From positions 1,121,774 through 1,185,773 of the forward strand of contig NZ_UWNY01000001.1 in the NCBI RefSeq assembly GCF_900604285.1: a stretch of DNA of 64,000 bases, written 5' to 3'. How positions within the stretch are numbered: position 1 is the stretch's first letter; every line of letters begins with the position of its first letter. This stretch comes from Varibaculum vaginae (GTDB lineage: Bacteria; Actinomycetota; Actinomycetes; Actinomycetales; Actinomycetaceae). Below, one piece after another: positions 8,929 through 18,261 of the stretch. Both the position numbers and the translations under genes were made by a program. Under the pieces are notes generated by a model. That model was not told the DNA's origin. It saw nothing but the letters and a program-made list of their open reading frames with translations, and made no database searches.

Positions 8929-9033
8929 GCTGGGAGAATAGGTTTTATCCGAGTAGGTTAGGTGGGCATAAGTCGGGTTAAATCTCTAGGATTTAACCCG
9001 ACTTGGGCAGGAGGGAAAACCTATTCTCACAGC
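8929..9033 (-). repeat. 105-bp palindromic repeat, copy C (same family, different inner stem)
   Basis: The terminal inverted repeats TGGGAGAATAGGTTTT (8931-8946) and AAAACCTATTCTCACA (9016-9031) differ at one position. Read on the minus strand, the copy aligns with A and B in the linker blocks between outer and inner stems (TTTTATCCGAGT, GGTGGGCATAA, GGGC-GGAGG). Its inner stem is an unrelated, perfect 15-bp hairpin (8970-8984 with 8990-9004, 5-base loop). It abuts the lipA stop codon. Confidence 0.7.
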
Positions 9034-9034
9034 T

Positions 9035-10054
9035 CTATTGCGTGGAACGGGACGCTAATAGCGCAGAGGCTTCTTGGCGCGCGGTACCTTCCTCCGCTAG
9101 TTGCGCCAGATTAGCGGGGAGCTCGCGGCCTTTCGTCTGCATGGCGCGTGCCCACAGCCTGCCTGCCCGGTAGGAAGACCGCACCAGGGGGCCGGCCATT
9201 ACTGCCGAAAAACCCAGGCTATAGGCGTATTTTGACAGTTCTACAAACTCGGTGGGTTTGACCCAGCGGTCAATGGGATGATGCAGGGGAGAGGGACGCA
9301 AGTATTGGGTGATGGTCATAATATCGACTTTGGCATCCCTGAGGGCGCGCAAGGCAGCCTCGATTTCCTCGCGGGTCTCACCCATTCCCAAAATTAGGTT
9401 CGATTTGGTAATTAAACCGGCATCTGAGGCGGCCTCTAATACCTGTAGGGAACGTTCATAACGGAAGGCGGGGCGGATCTGCCGGAAAATCCGGGGTACG
9501 GTTTCCAGGTTGTGACCGAATACTTCCGGGCGCGCCGAGAACACTTCCTCGAGGGCGCCCTGGTGCCCCCGAAAGTCGTCTACCAGCAGTTCTACCCCGG
9601 TATTGGGGGATTTAGCGTGAATCTGGCGAGCAGTTTCCGCATATAGCCAGGAGGCTCCATCGGGTAGGTCATCGCGGGAAACTCCAGTTACCGTGGCGTA
9701 CCGCAGCCCTAGTTCGGCGACCGATTCTGCGACTCGGCTCGGTTCCTCGCGGTCATATTCACCGGGGCGTCCGGTGGCGATATCGCAAAAGTCGCAGCGC
9801 CGGGTGCAGACTGCGCCACCTATCAGGAAGGTGGCTTCCCGATCCTGCCAACACTCATAGATATTGGGACAATTGGCTTCCGCACACACGGTGTTTAACC
9901 CGGAGCGGTGTACCAGGTGCCGCATATCCATATAGTTTTTACCGGAAACTACTTTGGTTTTTATCCACTCGGGTTTGTTTTCGATGGGGCTGAGGGCGTT
10001 CCTGGCCTCTACCCGTAATAGTTTGCGTTCGCCCACCTCAGGGAGTGTAGACAT
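9035..10054 (-). CDS. lipA: Lipoyl synthase
   Basis: About 339 residues. This radical-SAM enzyme inserts two sulfurs into protein-bound octanoyl groups to give lipoate. It has the N-terminal auxiliary-cluster cysteines [12 protein letters not shown] and the radical-SAM CTRRCDFC motif, both diagnostic of LipA. I chose ATG 10054 because GGAGG sits six bases upstream; the GTG six bases earlier would touch the ribosome site. The start overlaps the end of lipB by 17 bases, so the pair is translationally coupled. The product serves the lipoylated 2-oxoacid dehydrogenases and glycine cleavage proteins; the Kgd protein in this window has no lipoyl domain of its own. Confidence 0.95.
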   Translation of the reverse strand: MSTLPEVGERKLLRVEARNALSPIENKPEWIKTKVVSGKNYMDMRHLVHRSGLNTVCAEANCPNIYECWQDREATFLIGGAVCTRRCDFCDIATGRPGEYDREEPSRVAESVAELGLRYATVTGVSRDDLPDGASWLYAETARQIHAKSPNTGVELLVDDFRGHQGALEEVFSARPEVFGHNLETVPRIFRQIRPAFRYERSLQVLEAASDAGLITKSNLILGMGETREEIEAALRALRDAKVDIMTITQYLRPSPLHHPIDRWVKPTEFVELSKYAYSLGFSAVMAGPLVRSSYRAGRLWARAMQTKGRELPANLAQLAEEGTARQEASALLASRSTQ

Positions 10055-10703
10055 TTGCACCCTCCTGACTTTGCTGTTCGCCTCGAAAGTAAGGGGTGTC
10101 TAAGTTGCGGTGCAACCCGGCGATTACCGGGGCACGCATAGAGTCCACGGTTTCCTGGCATCCTTGTTCGCTCATGGAAGTTACCCAGGCATCGGTGAGA
10201 CCGCAGGGGATTATCCGGGCGAAATCACTAAAAGTGGGATTCACATTGAGAGCGAAACCATGCATAGAAGCACCCCGCGCGGTATGGATCCCGATGGCGG
10301 CAATCTTTTTATCGATTTCCCCCGGTTTCAGTACCCAGGCACCTGCCCGTCCCTTTATCCGCTGCGCGTCAATCCCATAGGGCGCTAAGGTATCGATTAC
10401 TACCTGTTCCACGGCGCGAATAAAGCGGATAACATCTAGAGGCTGCGGCAGTTTCACTATCGGGTAGCAAACCAGCTGTCCCGGGCCGTGCCAAGTAACC
10501 GAACCGCCCCGGTTTACCTCGATTACCGGTACATCTTTATTAGGTACATCTTCTGGTTTGGTATTGCGCCCCACTGTGAAAGTGGGGGAGTACTGCACCA
10601 GGAGGGTTGTGTTTTCCCGTGTTCCCGCTGCTACCTCGGAATGTACCTGTTTATGCAATTTATCCAGGGTGCGATAGTCCTGCAGCTGCCCGGTTAAATC
10701 CAT
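10038..10703 (-). CDS. lipB: Octanoyl-[acyl-carrier-protein]:protein octanoyltransferase
   Basis: 221 residues from ATG 10703, preceded by GGAGGG; a GTG nine bases earlier is too close to that site. LipB transfers octanoate from ACP to lipoyl domains, the first step of lipoate synthesis. Visible motifs are [18 protein letters not shown], the IGIHTARG segment with the active-site lysine region (KKIAAIGIH) just before it, and IPCGLTD with the catalytic cysteine. It is the first gene of the lipB-lipA operon and lies 68 bases from the metX stop. Confidence 0.95.
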   Translation of the reverse strand: MDLTGQLQDYRTLDKLHKQVHSEVAAGTRENTTLLVQYSPTFTVGRNTKPEDVPNKDVPVIEVNRGGSVTWHGPGQLVCYPIVKLPQPLDVIRFIRAVEQVVIDTLAPYGIDAQRIKGRAGAWVLKPGEIDKKIAAIGIHTARGASMHGFALNVNPTFSDFARIIPCGLTDAWVTSMSEQGCQETVDSMRAPVIAGLHRNLDTPYFRGEQQSQEGANVYTP

Positions 10704-10771
10704 TATTTGCACGCCCTCCAGCCTACCTGCTTTAACCCACTTAACCGCTATTTAGTGGGCGTGAACGATGA

Positions 10772-11959
10772 CTATAAGCCAGCAACGAAATCCGCCAAAA
10801 TTTTTTCTACCTGCCGGGTTTCCACCAAGAAACCGTCATGACCGGAGGAGGAAGTAACTTGCCGGTACCTGGCACCAGGAATCTGGCGTGCCAGTTCCGC
10901 GCATTCTTCCACCGGGAATAAGCGGTCAGAATCCACTCCAATCACCAAAGTGAGTGCAGAGATGGAGCCGGCGGCGCGGCGGGTGCCGCCGCGTCCGCGC
11001 CCGATATCGTGCGTTATCATCGCGCGAGTTAGCGTCCGATAAGATCCGGGATCAAAACGCCTGGTCAGTTTCTTCCCGTGATAATCCAGGTAGGACTCCA
11101 CGGCATAGCGTCCCCCTGCCAAGGGATTTTCATCGCCTTGCGGGTCATGTCCAAACCGGGTGTTTAGCTCGCCGGAAGTGCGATAGGTGGCGTGTGCGAT
11201 TTGTCGAGCTAGCGCCAGTCCGGCATTACCTGCTTCTTTATCGCCCGATAAGTAATAGTTTCCTCCGGCAAAGCTGTTATCTAACTCTTGGGCACACACC
11301 TGCATATGTGCCCAACCGGTCTGGTCGGCGGTGGTCGCTCCGGCGGTCGCGACCACCGCCAAAGCCCGTACCCGCTGCGGATAGAGGCACGCCCACTCCA
11401 GGGCGCGAAAGCCTCCTGCTGAAGGTCCAACTACCAAGGCCCAAGACAATATTCCTAGGTACCTGCGCAATTGATTTTCCGCGCGTACCTGGTCACGGGT
11501 AGTGATTTCCGGAAAACGTGAACCCCAAGGTAGGCCATCGGGAGCCGGCCAGGCCGGTCCGGTAGAGCCCTGGCATCCCCCTAGACAGTTAGGTGCCACC
11601 ACAAAGTAACGATCCGTATCAATCGGTTTTCCCGGGCCAACTACCCGCTCCCACCAACCGGCAGTGGGGTGTGCGGGGCTTTGCAACCCAATTACATGAG
11701 AATCCCCGGTAAGGGCGTGTTCAATCAATATCGCATTGGAGGCATCCGCGTTTAGTTTCCCCCAAGTTTCATACGCCAGGTAGCCACTTGGCAGGGAGCC
11801 TCCATTTTCTAAAGGTAGTTCCCCTAGAGAAACAAACTGGCGGTTACCGGGATCATCGCCGGGCAGCCAAGCCGGATTGTTTGCCCAATTAGTGCCGGGA
11901 TATTGCTGGCGGGGGTTAACACTAACGCCTTGCGCTCTATCTTTTAGTGCCGTTCGCAT
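10772..11959 (-). CDS. metX: Homoserine O-acetyltransferase
   Basis: 395 residues with GAAGGAAG before the ATG. This alpha/beta-hydrolase-fold enzyme acetylates L-homoserine with acetyl-CoA. The nucleophile elbow is VGPSAGGFRALEW, the acid is in VIGVDSDRLFP, and the histidine is in SSSGHDGFLVE near the C-terminus, the MetX triad in the expected order. The length is normal for the family. It follows metY by 42 bases on the same strand; MetX makes the O-acetylhomoserine that MetY uses, so they form one direct-sulfhydrylation operon. Confidence 0.93.
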   Translation of the reverse strand: MRTALKDRAQGVSVNPRQQYPGTNWANNPAWLPGDDPGNRQFVSLGELPLENGGSLPSGYLAYETWGKLNADASNAILIEHALTGDSHVIGLQSPAHPTAGWWERVVGPGKPIDTDRYFVVAPNCLGGCQGSTGPAWPAPDGLPWGSRFPEITTRDQVRAENQLRRYLGILSWALVVGPSAGGFRALEWACLYPQRVRALAVVATAGATTADQTGWAHMQVCAQELDNSFAGGNYYLSGDKEAGNAGLALARQIAHATYRTSGELNTRFGHDPQGDENPLAGGRYAVESYLDYHGKKLTRRFDPGSYRTLTRAMITHDIGRGRGGTRRAAGSISALTLVIGVDSDRLFPVEECAELARQIPGARYRQVTSSSGHDGFLVETRQVEKILADFVAGL

Positions 11960-12001
11960 TTTGGTTCTTCCTTCAGGTTCTATCTGCTGCGGGTAAGAGT
12001 G

Positions 12002-13294
12002 TTACTTGCTGATCGCCGCAAAACCGGCCTTTAGATCAGCGATAATGTCCGCCACGTCCTCTAACCCGACTGAGACCCGGATAGTGGATTGGGTGATACC
12101 CGCCGCCGCCAACTCTTCTTCATTTGCCTGTGAATGAGTGGTAGAGGCTGGGTGAATTACCTGGGAACGCAAATCTCCCAGGTTAGCCACATTAGTTAGT
12201 AGCCTCAAAGCATCAACGAAAGCTTCCCCAGCTGCCCGGTCGCCTTTAAGGTCAAAAGCCAAAACTGCACCGGCACCGCCGGGAGCGTATTTTTGCTGCA
12301 AATCATGGGTGGGAGACGACTTCAGCCCCGAATAGTTAACTGAGCGCACCTGCGGGTGCGCCTCCAAGAACTCTGCTACTTTTTGGGCGTTCTCCACATG
12401 GCGTTGCACTCGCAGTGAGAGGGTTTCAATCCCGATATTTACTAGGAAAGAGTTAAAGGGGCTGGCAGCAAAACCAAAGTCACGTAATCCTTGTACCCGG
12501 GCTTTAGTAATGAAAGCAGACTCACCTAGGTCTTTATAAACCAGGCCATGATAGGAAGGATCTGGCTGGTTGAACTGGGGGAAACGCTGCGGATCAGCAC
12601 CCCAATCGAAAGTGCCGCCGTCGACAATCACCCCTTGAATAGAGTTGCCATGTCCGCACAGGTATTTCGAGGCTGAATGCACCACAATATCGGCTCCCCA
12701 CTCAAAGGGGCGAGTTAAATAGGGGGTGGCCACCGTGTTATCAACGATAAAGGGCACCCCGACTCGGTGAGCCGCCTGGGCGACGGCCTCGATGTCTAGA
12801 AAATCGTTCTTCGGATTGGGAATAGTTTCCCCAAAGAAAGCGATAGTGTGCTCATTAGCGGCTGCCTCCCACTGCGCTGCATCCGTAGGGTCAGCCACGA
12901 AAGTGGTAGTGATGCCATAACGTGGCAGGTTATTAGCCAGGAAGGCGATGGTGCCGCCATATAGGGAAGGTGAAGCCACAATATTGTCTCCCGCTTCGGC
13001 TATTGTCAAAATAGTCAGCGCAATCGCAGCGGCTCCGGAGGATGTTGATAGCGCCCCTACTCCGCCCTCTAGTGAGTTAACCCGCTCCTCGAAAACCTCG
13101 TTAGTGGGATTATTTAGGCGAGTGTAGATAGGGCCCGGTTCTTTTAACGCGAAGCGATCCGCGCCTTGTTTCGCATCCTTAAAAACGTAACCATTGGTTT
13201 GATAAAGCGGAGGCACCGGGGATCCGGTTTCTTTATCAGGACGGTATCCGGCGTGAATCTGGCGAGTGTTGAAACCCCAGTTTTGCTTAGTCAT
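12002..13294 (-). CDS. metY: O-acetylhomoserine sulfhydrylase (PLP enzyme)
   Basis: 430 residues from ATG 13294; AAGGA lies nine bases before it, while the ATG at 13300 is only three bases from that site. This Cys/Met-metabolism PLP enzyme replaces the acetyl group of O-acetylhomoserine with sulfide to give homocysteine. Visible are the phosphate-binding TSSGAAAIALTI segment, DNTVATPYL and the PLP-lysine motif HSASKYLCGHG. The 430-residue length and GHGNSIQG favour MetY over the shorter cystathionine gamma-synthase. A structured leader with a mini-ORF precedes it (13310-13500). It is the first gene of metY-metX. Confidence 0.93.
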   Translation of the reverse strand: MTKQNWGFNTRQIHAGYRPDKETGSPVPPLYQTNGYVFKDAKQGADRFALKEPGPIYTRLNNPTNEVFEERVNSLEGGVGALSTSSGAAAIALTILTIAEAGDNIVASPSLYGGTIAFLANNLPRYGITTTFVADPTDAAQWEAAANEHTIAFFGETIPNPKNDFLDIEAVAQAAHRVGVPFIVDNTVATPYLTRPFEWGADIVVHSASKYLCGHGNSIQGVIVDGGTFDWGADPQRFPQFNQPDPSYHGLVYKDLGESAFITKARVQGLRDFGFAASPFNSFLVNIGIETLSLRVQRHVENAQKVAEFLEAHPQVRSVNYSGLKSSPTHDLQQKYAPGGAGAVLAFDLKGDRAAGEAFVDALRLLTNVANLGDLRSQVIHPASTTHSQANEEELAAAGITQSTIRVSVGLEDVADIIADLKAGFAAISK

Positions 13295-13309
13295 TTTCAT
13301 TTATCCTTT

Positions 13310-13500
13310 TCAAAGTAGATTTGGGTTTTTTTAAACGTTTGCCAATAGTCCACTTCGGATAAACAAAATGCCCGGCAAGGCAGTCCAAAGGGACCTTCTT
13401 TGCACGGGCAAACGCGTCGCCGCCTAGGGGCGGACTAGATAGAGCTGACCGTGCGGGTCAGCTGAACATTCGACGTGTCATGTCCCCAAGATAACCCGCT
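13310..13500 (-). promoter_or_regulatory. Structured 5' leader of metY with a 7-codon mini-ORF (candidate attenuator or riboswitch)
   Basis: Reading the minus strand, a mini-ORF ATG...TGA (13481-13458, peptide MTRRMFS) follows TTGGGG. Its stop codon lies inside a perfect 8-bp hairpin AGCTGACC/GGTCAGCT with a 5-base loop. Next come a CCGCC/GGCGG stem near 13425 and a long stem GCCCG...CGGGC (about 13371-13407) that encloses AAGGTCC/GGACTGCCTT and is followed by ATTTTGTTT, like a weak terminator. It resembles sulfur-gene leaders in general. I could not match it to SAM-I, SAM-II or SAM-IV consensus sequences from memory. The plus strand of this 358-base gap shows no gene. Confidence 0.5.
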
Positions 13501-13652
13501 GTGCCCCCGCAAAAGCAAGCCAGTATTAAACTCTGAGAACTAAGTCACTATTTCGGTATGGGGAAATTTTGAGATTCTAAGCTGTCTAATAGCTGAAAAA
13601 CCGCCCCTCAGCGGTTAATCTGGAAGAAAGGATAATCCTAAAAGGAGAAAAC

Positions 13653-14879
13653 ATGAGCCAAGACAGCCTGCCCAGTGTGGATACCCCAGCCGACCCGGTA
13701 GTTTCCTGGACTGTTCAAGAGGGAGCAATGGTAGCTGCCAAGCTTGATCCTGCTGCGGTTTGTCGGTTTTTCCAGGAACAAAATATTGTGGCTGAGGCTG
13801 ATTGGTTTCCTGACACCCCTAACTTGCTAGGGGTAAATATGCTCCGCAACCAAGCTGATGGTCTAGCCTCCCTGGACGAAGCGGATCAGCCGCTGCGGGT
13901 TGGGGCAGCGCTTCCAGAAGTAGTAGAAAAATTGGCGGAAAAGTTTGCGGCCGATGTACTAATCGGCGAATATCAAGCAAATAAGCTCCCTGCTGACACA
14001 CCTGTTCCTTCCCGCAACGCCGATTCCACTCAGCGGGTGCGGGTAGTGGAAATTTCGCAGATGCCGGTCACTTCGGTTCCTTTTTGCGCTGCGTCGGAGG
14101 GGAAAACTCTAGGCTGCATTACCCTTCCGCAGGGGCGGGTTGCGCTATTCTATGAAACTATTCGAGCCGAGGTAGTGGAAGGTTCCCTGATTTCTCGAAT
14201 CCCAGCTCTCGGACTCTATGTTTCTGACCATGACCAGCGGATAGTAGCAGTTACCTCCGACGAAAATGCCGACCCAGAGAAACTAGCAATTCACTCCTGG
14301 TCGCTGAAGAACCAAGTAGTTCCCGGAGCGGTTGAAAATCCAGATTCGTTGCTGCTAGAGAAAATGCGCGAGTACCTCGGGCATTCATCTTCCCCTAAAC
14401 GTATTGCCGAAACTGCTGGCTGCGATGCTGAACAATTAGCTGAAACCTTCAAAATGCCAGGCCAAGATGGCATGGTGCGGGCAATCGAAGTCTTGGGGTT
14501 ACCGGCGGAAGCCGCTGCTTTCCTCTATGGGCGGCTAGAGTTAGAGGACGTGCCCGGCATCGAGATTTTTCACGAACCAGGCTGGGCAGCTGCCATGGGG
14601 CAAAGCGTAGATATGCGGATATTGCAGTCTGCTGAGGACGAGAAAACTCTTTTCGGAATTTTACGGAAACTGGAGATAGAACACCCGATCCTGATGAAAG
14701 TGGCAAATATTTCCCAGTTAGCAGTGGGAATTGGTTTGTTGGGGGCAGGACTGGTAGGGATCGCCGGAAAGCGGCGTTTCTCAAAATTATCCTTGCTCGG
14801 GGGAATAATGTTGGCCTTAGACAGCGGCTTGCGTTCCTCGGTGGTTTATCATATTAAAAATCGGACTATCGGGAATTAA
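13653..14879 (+). CDS. Unrecognised protein with C-terminal hydrophobic segments
   Basis: 408 residues with AAAAGGAGAAAAC before the ATG, a strong ribosome site. I do not recognise a family. The first ~340 residues look soluble and acidic, with no N-terminal signal peptide. The last ~60 contain two hydrophobic stretches (VGIGLLGAGLVGIAG and LSLLGGIMLALDSGL) separated by a basic loop GKRRFSKLS, suggesting a tail-anchored membrane protein. A hairpin AACCGC/GCGGTT lies in the leader. It is convergent with the BrkB-like gene; the pair share a 68-base gap with small dyads (TCGGG...CCGA over the stop codon, TTAGACG/CGTCTGAA) that could terminate both. Confidence 0.7.
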   Translation: MSQDSLPSVDTPADPVVSWTVQEGAMVAAKLDPAAVCRFFQEQNIVAEADWFPDTPNLLGVNMLRNQADGLASLDEADQPLRVGAALPEVVEKLAEKFAADVLIGEYQANKLPADTPVPSRNADSTQRVRVVEISQMPVTSVPFCAASEGKTLGCITLPQGRVALFYETIRAEVVEGSLISRIPALGLYVSDHDQRIVAVTSDENADPEKLAIHSWSLKNQVVPGAVENPDSLLLEKMREYLGHSSSPKRIAETAGCDAEQLAETFKMPGQDGMVRAIEVLGLPAEAAAFLYGRLELEDVPGIEIFHEPGWAAAMGQSVDMRILQSAEDEKTLFGILRKLEIEHPILMKVANISQLAVGIGLLGAGLVGIAGKRRFSKLSLLGGIMLALDSGLRSSVVYHIKNRTIGN

Positions 14880-14947
14880 TTCCGACAGTACTGCGGTATT
14901 ATCTGTGTTTTTAGACGATAGTTAAGCGTCTGAAATACGTCCGTGCT

Positions 14948-16216
14948 CTAGCGAGGGTCACGCCGAGAGTCTTTGAGGGAGCGTAAGAACGCTATCCGCT
15001 TTTCTTGTCGGTTAATCAAACGGTCGATATAAGCGGAAACTTTTCCTTGCCACGGTTTACCGCTTTCACTTGCCAACCGTGAGCGCCACTTTTTTCCCCG
15101 TCCTAAAGATGAGGCAGCCGGAAAATCTATTTCCGCAGGTACGTTCAGATCCACCATGCCGCTCAAGCGATGGTGTGGCCAATCCAAAGTCAAGGGTGCA
15201 GACAGGGAAACGTAGTTAGGGGTTTCGCTACCATGCACGTCCTCTGCTTCGCTAACTTTGAGAGTTTTGGGAGGATTTGCAGTAAACGAGCAGCAGATCA
15301 GCATTACTCTCGAAAGCAAATTAATCCACAGCAGTAAAGTGATAATAGCGGCGAATGAGGCCAGTAAAGGATTATTAACTGAGCCGACTACCGAGGTTCC
15401 CAGGGAACGTATCAGGGTAGAAACCGTGCCAAAAATTGCTAATCCCCAGAGTAGATCGTTTCTGGGGGCCCGAATCAAGGCTACGAATCGAATTAAAACC
15501 CAAAGGACTAATCCATCAATCGCAGCGCTGATAATAAAAGATCCGATGCGAATAGCTGTGGAGGTAATCTCCGATTCCAGACCGATAGATAACAAGAGAT
15601 GCCTACCGATAATAGAGTTTGCCAGAGTTAGAATTCCGGTGGCGCCCACTCCCAAAGAAATAGTTACGAACCCCAACAGGTCACGCAGTTTTTCCATTGC
15701 CACCCCGGCAGGTACTTGATCAATTCCGAACATGGCGCGGATAGAGGACTTCATAGCGCGCATAACTGAGGTAGCAGAAAATAGTAGCACCACTACCGCC
15801 ACCATTCCGGTTAACGAAAAGGAAGTAGTAAGTATCAGGTCGGCAGGGTTAAGGATCCCGGAAGATCCTTTCCATTGCAGTACTCCCGGCAACGAATTTG
15901 CCAGGGAAGAAAATATGGCATCCTGTAGGCGCGGGCGACGTCCCAGGATTCCCAACAAAACCGTTACCCCTATGGTTAGGGCGGCTGCCAGAGAAAAAAT
16001 AGCAGAATAAGCAATTCCTCCCGCAAGTAGGGCTCCCCGGCCGTTGCTATAACGCATAAAGGAACGCATGATCCGGGTACGTTGAATCCACAAAATAAAC
16101 TTCTTAGCTTTTGCTATTATTCCTTTCTGTGCTTTCACCTCGGAAAAGGTAGGTGAAAATTGTTCACGATGGCGAACACGCACCGATAGCTGCGCTGAAG
16201 CTGAGGTTTGTTGCAT
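14948..16216 (-). CDS. YihY/BrkB-family integral membrane protein
   Basis: 422 residues. A basic N-terminal stretch is followed by about six membrane segments between residues ~60 and ~310, with the family-typical sequences RYSNGRGALLAGGIAYSAIFSLAAAL near the first and LLLWINLLSRVMLICCSF near the last. A hydrophilic, basic tail of about 100 residues follows. The family is conserved in bacteria and was once mislabelled ribonuclease BN; its function is unsettled. The gene is divergent from the DeoR regulator, with a 127-base gap that must hold both promoters. Confidence 0.85.
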   Translation of the reverse strand: MQQTSASAQLSVRVRHREQFSPTFSEVKAQKGIIAKAKKFILWIQRTRIMRSFMRYSNGRGALLAGGIAYSAIFSLAAALTIGVTVLLGILGRRPRLQDAIFSSLANSLPGVLQWKGSSGILNPADLILTTSFSLTGMVAVVVLLFSATSVMRAMKSSIRAMFGIDQVPAGVAMEKLRDLLGFVTISLGVGATGILTLANSIIGRHLLLSIGLESEITSTAIRIGSFIISAAIDGLVLWVLIRFVALIRAPRNDLLWGLAIFGTVSTLIRSLGTSVVGSVNNPLLASFAAIITLLLWINLLSRVMLICCSFTANPPKTLKVSEAEDVHGSETPNYVSLSAPLTLDWPHHRLSGMVDLNVPAEIDFPAASSLGRGKKWRSRLASESGKPWQGKVSAYIDRLINRQEKRIAFLRSLKDSRRDPR

Positions 16217-16343
16217 AGCTTCAATCTAGCGGTTTCAACCAGCGAAAGCACCCCGGAAACGAACAAAAACGCGCGAAGAAAAAGACAATTAGCAACATTT
16301 GGGGTAATCTAAGGGAAAGGTTCTCTCGAACATGGAGTAGCTC

Positions 16344-17147
16344 ATGTTAGCGCACCAGCGGCACGACGAAATATTGCGACAAGTAAATCAAAATGGATCA
16401 GTGCGAGTAACTGACCTAGTAACACAACTGGACGTATCGGAAATGACGGTGCGACGGGATATTCAAGTTTTAGCTACTAAGGGTCTACTCGAACGAGTAC
16501 ATGGCGGTGCGGTACGGATTGCGGGGGCTTCAGAAGAAGGAAATCTAGCTACCAGTGCTCCTAGCGGGGAAGAAAAAATACTTGCCCAAGCTGCGCTCGA
16601 AACTATTCGCCCTGGCTCTAGCGTGTTTATTGGAGGCGGCGGTTGCGGACCCATTCTGGCTAAATTAATAACCGAGAGCGATTTTTTCTCTTCGCTTACA
16701 GTAGCGACTAACTGTTTGCCGGTAGCTAAGCTGTTAGACCGTGCCCAACAGGAACAACGTAATCAAGGTAGGGTGCCCGCTCAAGTAATTATCTTCGGAG
16801 GACAGCCGGAAGGGCATGAAAACTTAGGCCCGCTAACCCTGGCGAATGCCCATAACTTTTATTTCCATTCAGTATTTATTGAAGCGGAAGGAATGGATAA
16901 AGAAACTGGTTTAAGCTGTGGAAATCTTGATAAAGCAGCTCTGAAACAAGTCTTGATCCGCAATTGTGAGTTCGCCACGGTGATGGTGCCGGCTCGCAGT
17001 TGGGGGCGTACCGCGCTAAATGTAGTTTGCCCTCTGAAACAACTATCACGGGTTATATCGGCGACGGAGCCTCCTACGGAAATAGCCGAAGCTTTGACCC
17101 AGTCGCAAATAATGCTGGATATACGCCAGCTGGATTCAAACCGATAA
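16344..17147 (+). CDS. DeoR-family transcriptional regulator
   Basis: 267 residues, with GGAG seven bases before ATG. The N-terminal winged helix is classical: RHDEILRQVNQNGSVRVTDLVTQLDVSEMTVRRDI with a conserved TVRRD recognition helix, then GLLERVHGGAV. The C-terminal sugar-phosphate-sensing (ISOCOT-like) domain follows from about residue 75, with GSSVFIGGG and VATNC. Such proteins usually repress sugar or nucleoside genes and are released by a phosphorylated intermediate. The next gene, a mannose-1-phosphate guanylyltransferase, starts 16 bases later, so a link to mannose metabolism is a reasonable inference. Confidence 0.88.
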   Translation: MLAHQRHDEILRQVNQNGSVRVTDLVTQLDVSEMTVRRDIQVLATKGLLERVHGGAVRIAGASEEGNLATSAPSGEEKILAQAALETIRPGSSVFIGGGGCGPILAKLITESDFFSSLTVATNCLPVAKLLDRAQQEQRNQGRVPAQVIIFGGQPEGHENLGPLTLANAHNFYFHSVFIEAEGMDKETGLSCGNLDKAALKQVLIRNCEFATVMVPARSWGRTALNVVCPLKQLSRVISATEPPTEIAEALTQSQIMLDIRQLDSNR

Positions 17148-17163
17148 ACCATAATTTCAAATC

Positions 17164-18261
17164 ATGAGCCTGCACCTAATTATTCCCGCCGGGGGCCCAG
17201 GAAGTCGCCTATGGCCGCTGTCACGGGCAGCGCAACCAAAATTTCTACTCGACCTGCTGGGGCAGGGATGCAGCCTTCTGCAAGCAACTGTGGATCGTCT
17301 CCGCCCCCTCACGGCATCCTTAACCGTGGTAACCGGAGCTAGTCACGGCGAGGCCGTAGCCTCGCAAAACCTGGCCGACCGTTTAGACCCTGAGGTAAAA
17401 AGTAAATATGCGATGCTACTGGAGCCCAGTCGGAAAAATTCGCTCGGGGCGATTGCCTGGGCGGCTGCGCGGCTGCAAGCAAAATATGGGCCCGTAATAG
17501 CTGGATCTTTTGCGGCTGACCATGCCATCAAAGATGTTCCCGCGTTTCGCAGAGCCGTAACTACAGCAATTAAAGCTGCCGAAAGCGGAAAAATCGTCAC
17601 TATTGGGATAGCTCCTTCTCGCCCTGCTACTGCCTACGGTTATATCTGCGCCTCCGAAATGCTTGTGAGAGCCGAAAAGCAGTATCCGCCCGTTCTGCTA
17701 GCTAGAAGTTTTAAAGAAAAACCATCCGAGTCTGAGGCCAAAAGTTATTTGCAATCCGGAGGGTACTTTTGGAATGCGGGAATGTTCATTTTCAACACCA
17801 GCATTCTACTTTCTCACTTGCAAAGACTGCTTCCTGATTACTTTGAAACTATTCAGGAAATGCTTCATTACCAGCAGGGGAGTGCCCAGTTCGTAGAACT
17901 ATGGAACTCGCTTTGTTCCTATCCCATTGATACTGCAATAGCGGAACCGGTAGCTGCAGTCGGGGGAGTAGCTGTTGTTTCAGCCGCGGATTTCGGTTGG
18001 TCAGATGTGGGAGATTTTGATTCCCTACACGAAGTGCTCGCCGGAAATAATCTGCTAAACCCAATTGTGAGGGGAAACGGGGCAACTCAGGTTATAGCTA
18101 GCCCGGGAGCTTTTATAGACCATCAGGGAAAAGAAAAGCTGGTAGTACTGGGGATTCCCAATGCGGTGGTGATTCGCCGCGGGGACGTAACTTTGGTAAC
18201 TACCAGTGAGTGTGCTCAACAAATAGGGGATGTGGCTAGCGAGCAGGGGGAATTGGCTTGA
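17164..18261 (+). CDS. Mannose-1-phosphate guanylyltransferase (GDP-mannose pyrophosphorylase)
   Basis: 365 residues. The nucleotidyltransferase signature is PAGGPGSRLWPLSRAAQPKFLLDL (residues ~8-31), with LEPSRKNSLGAIAWAA and the metal-binding Asp in FAADHAI. FKEKP and FWNAGMF complete the ManC pattern. It makes GDP-mannose for mannosylated glycans or lipids. The isomerase domain of long bifunctional ManC proteins is absent; the short form is typical of actinobacteria. The TTG start of the next gene overlaps its TGA stop, so it is coupled to the lipoprotein gene and sits behind the DeoR regulator. Confidence 0.9.
   Translation: MSLHLIIPAGGPGSRLWPLSRAAQPKFLLDLLGQGCSLLQATVDRLRPLTASLTVVTGASHGEAVASQNLADRLDPEVKSKYAMLLEPSRKNSLGAIAWAAARLQAKYGPVIAGSFAADHAIKDVPAFRRAVTTAIKAAESGKIVTIGIAPSRPATAYGYICASEMLVRAEKQYPPVLLARSFKEKPSESEAKSYLQSGGYFWNAGMFIFNTSILLSHLQRLLPDYFETIQEMLHYQQGSAQFVELWNSLCSYPIDTAIAEPVAAVGGVAVVSAADFGWSDVGDFDSLHEVLAGNNLLNPIVRGNGATQVIASPGAFIDHQGKEKLVVLGIPNAVVIRRGDVTLVTTSECAQQIGDVASEQGELA

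Noticed and set aside
8970-9004. Hairpin in repeat C as the lipA terminator
   Set aside because: The stem is perfect but no T-run follows on the minus strand, and the hairpin is part of a repeat whose flanks match copies A and B.
13310-13500. SAM-IV riboswitch call for the metY leader
   Set aside because: The SAM-IV core sequence that I remember (GUCA-GAG with a CCGGCAACC block) is not visible; only a general structured leader can be supported.
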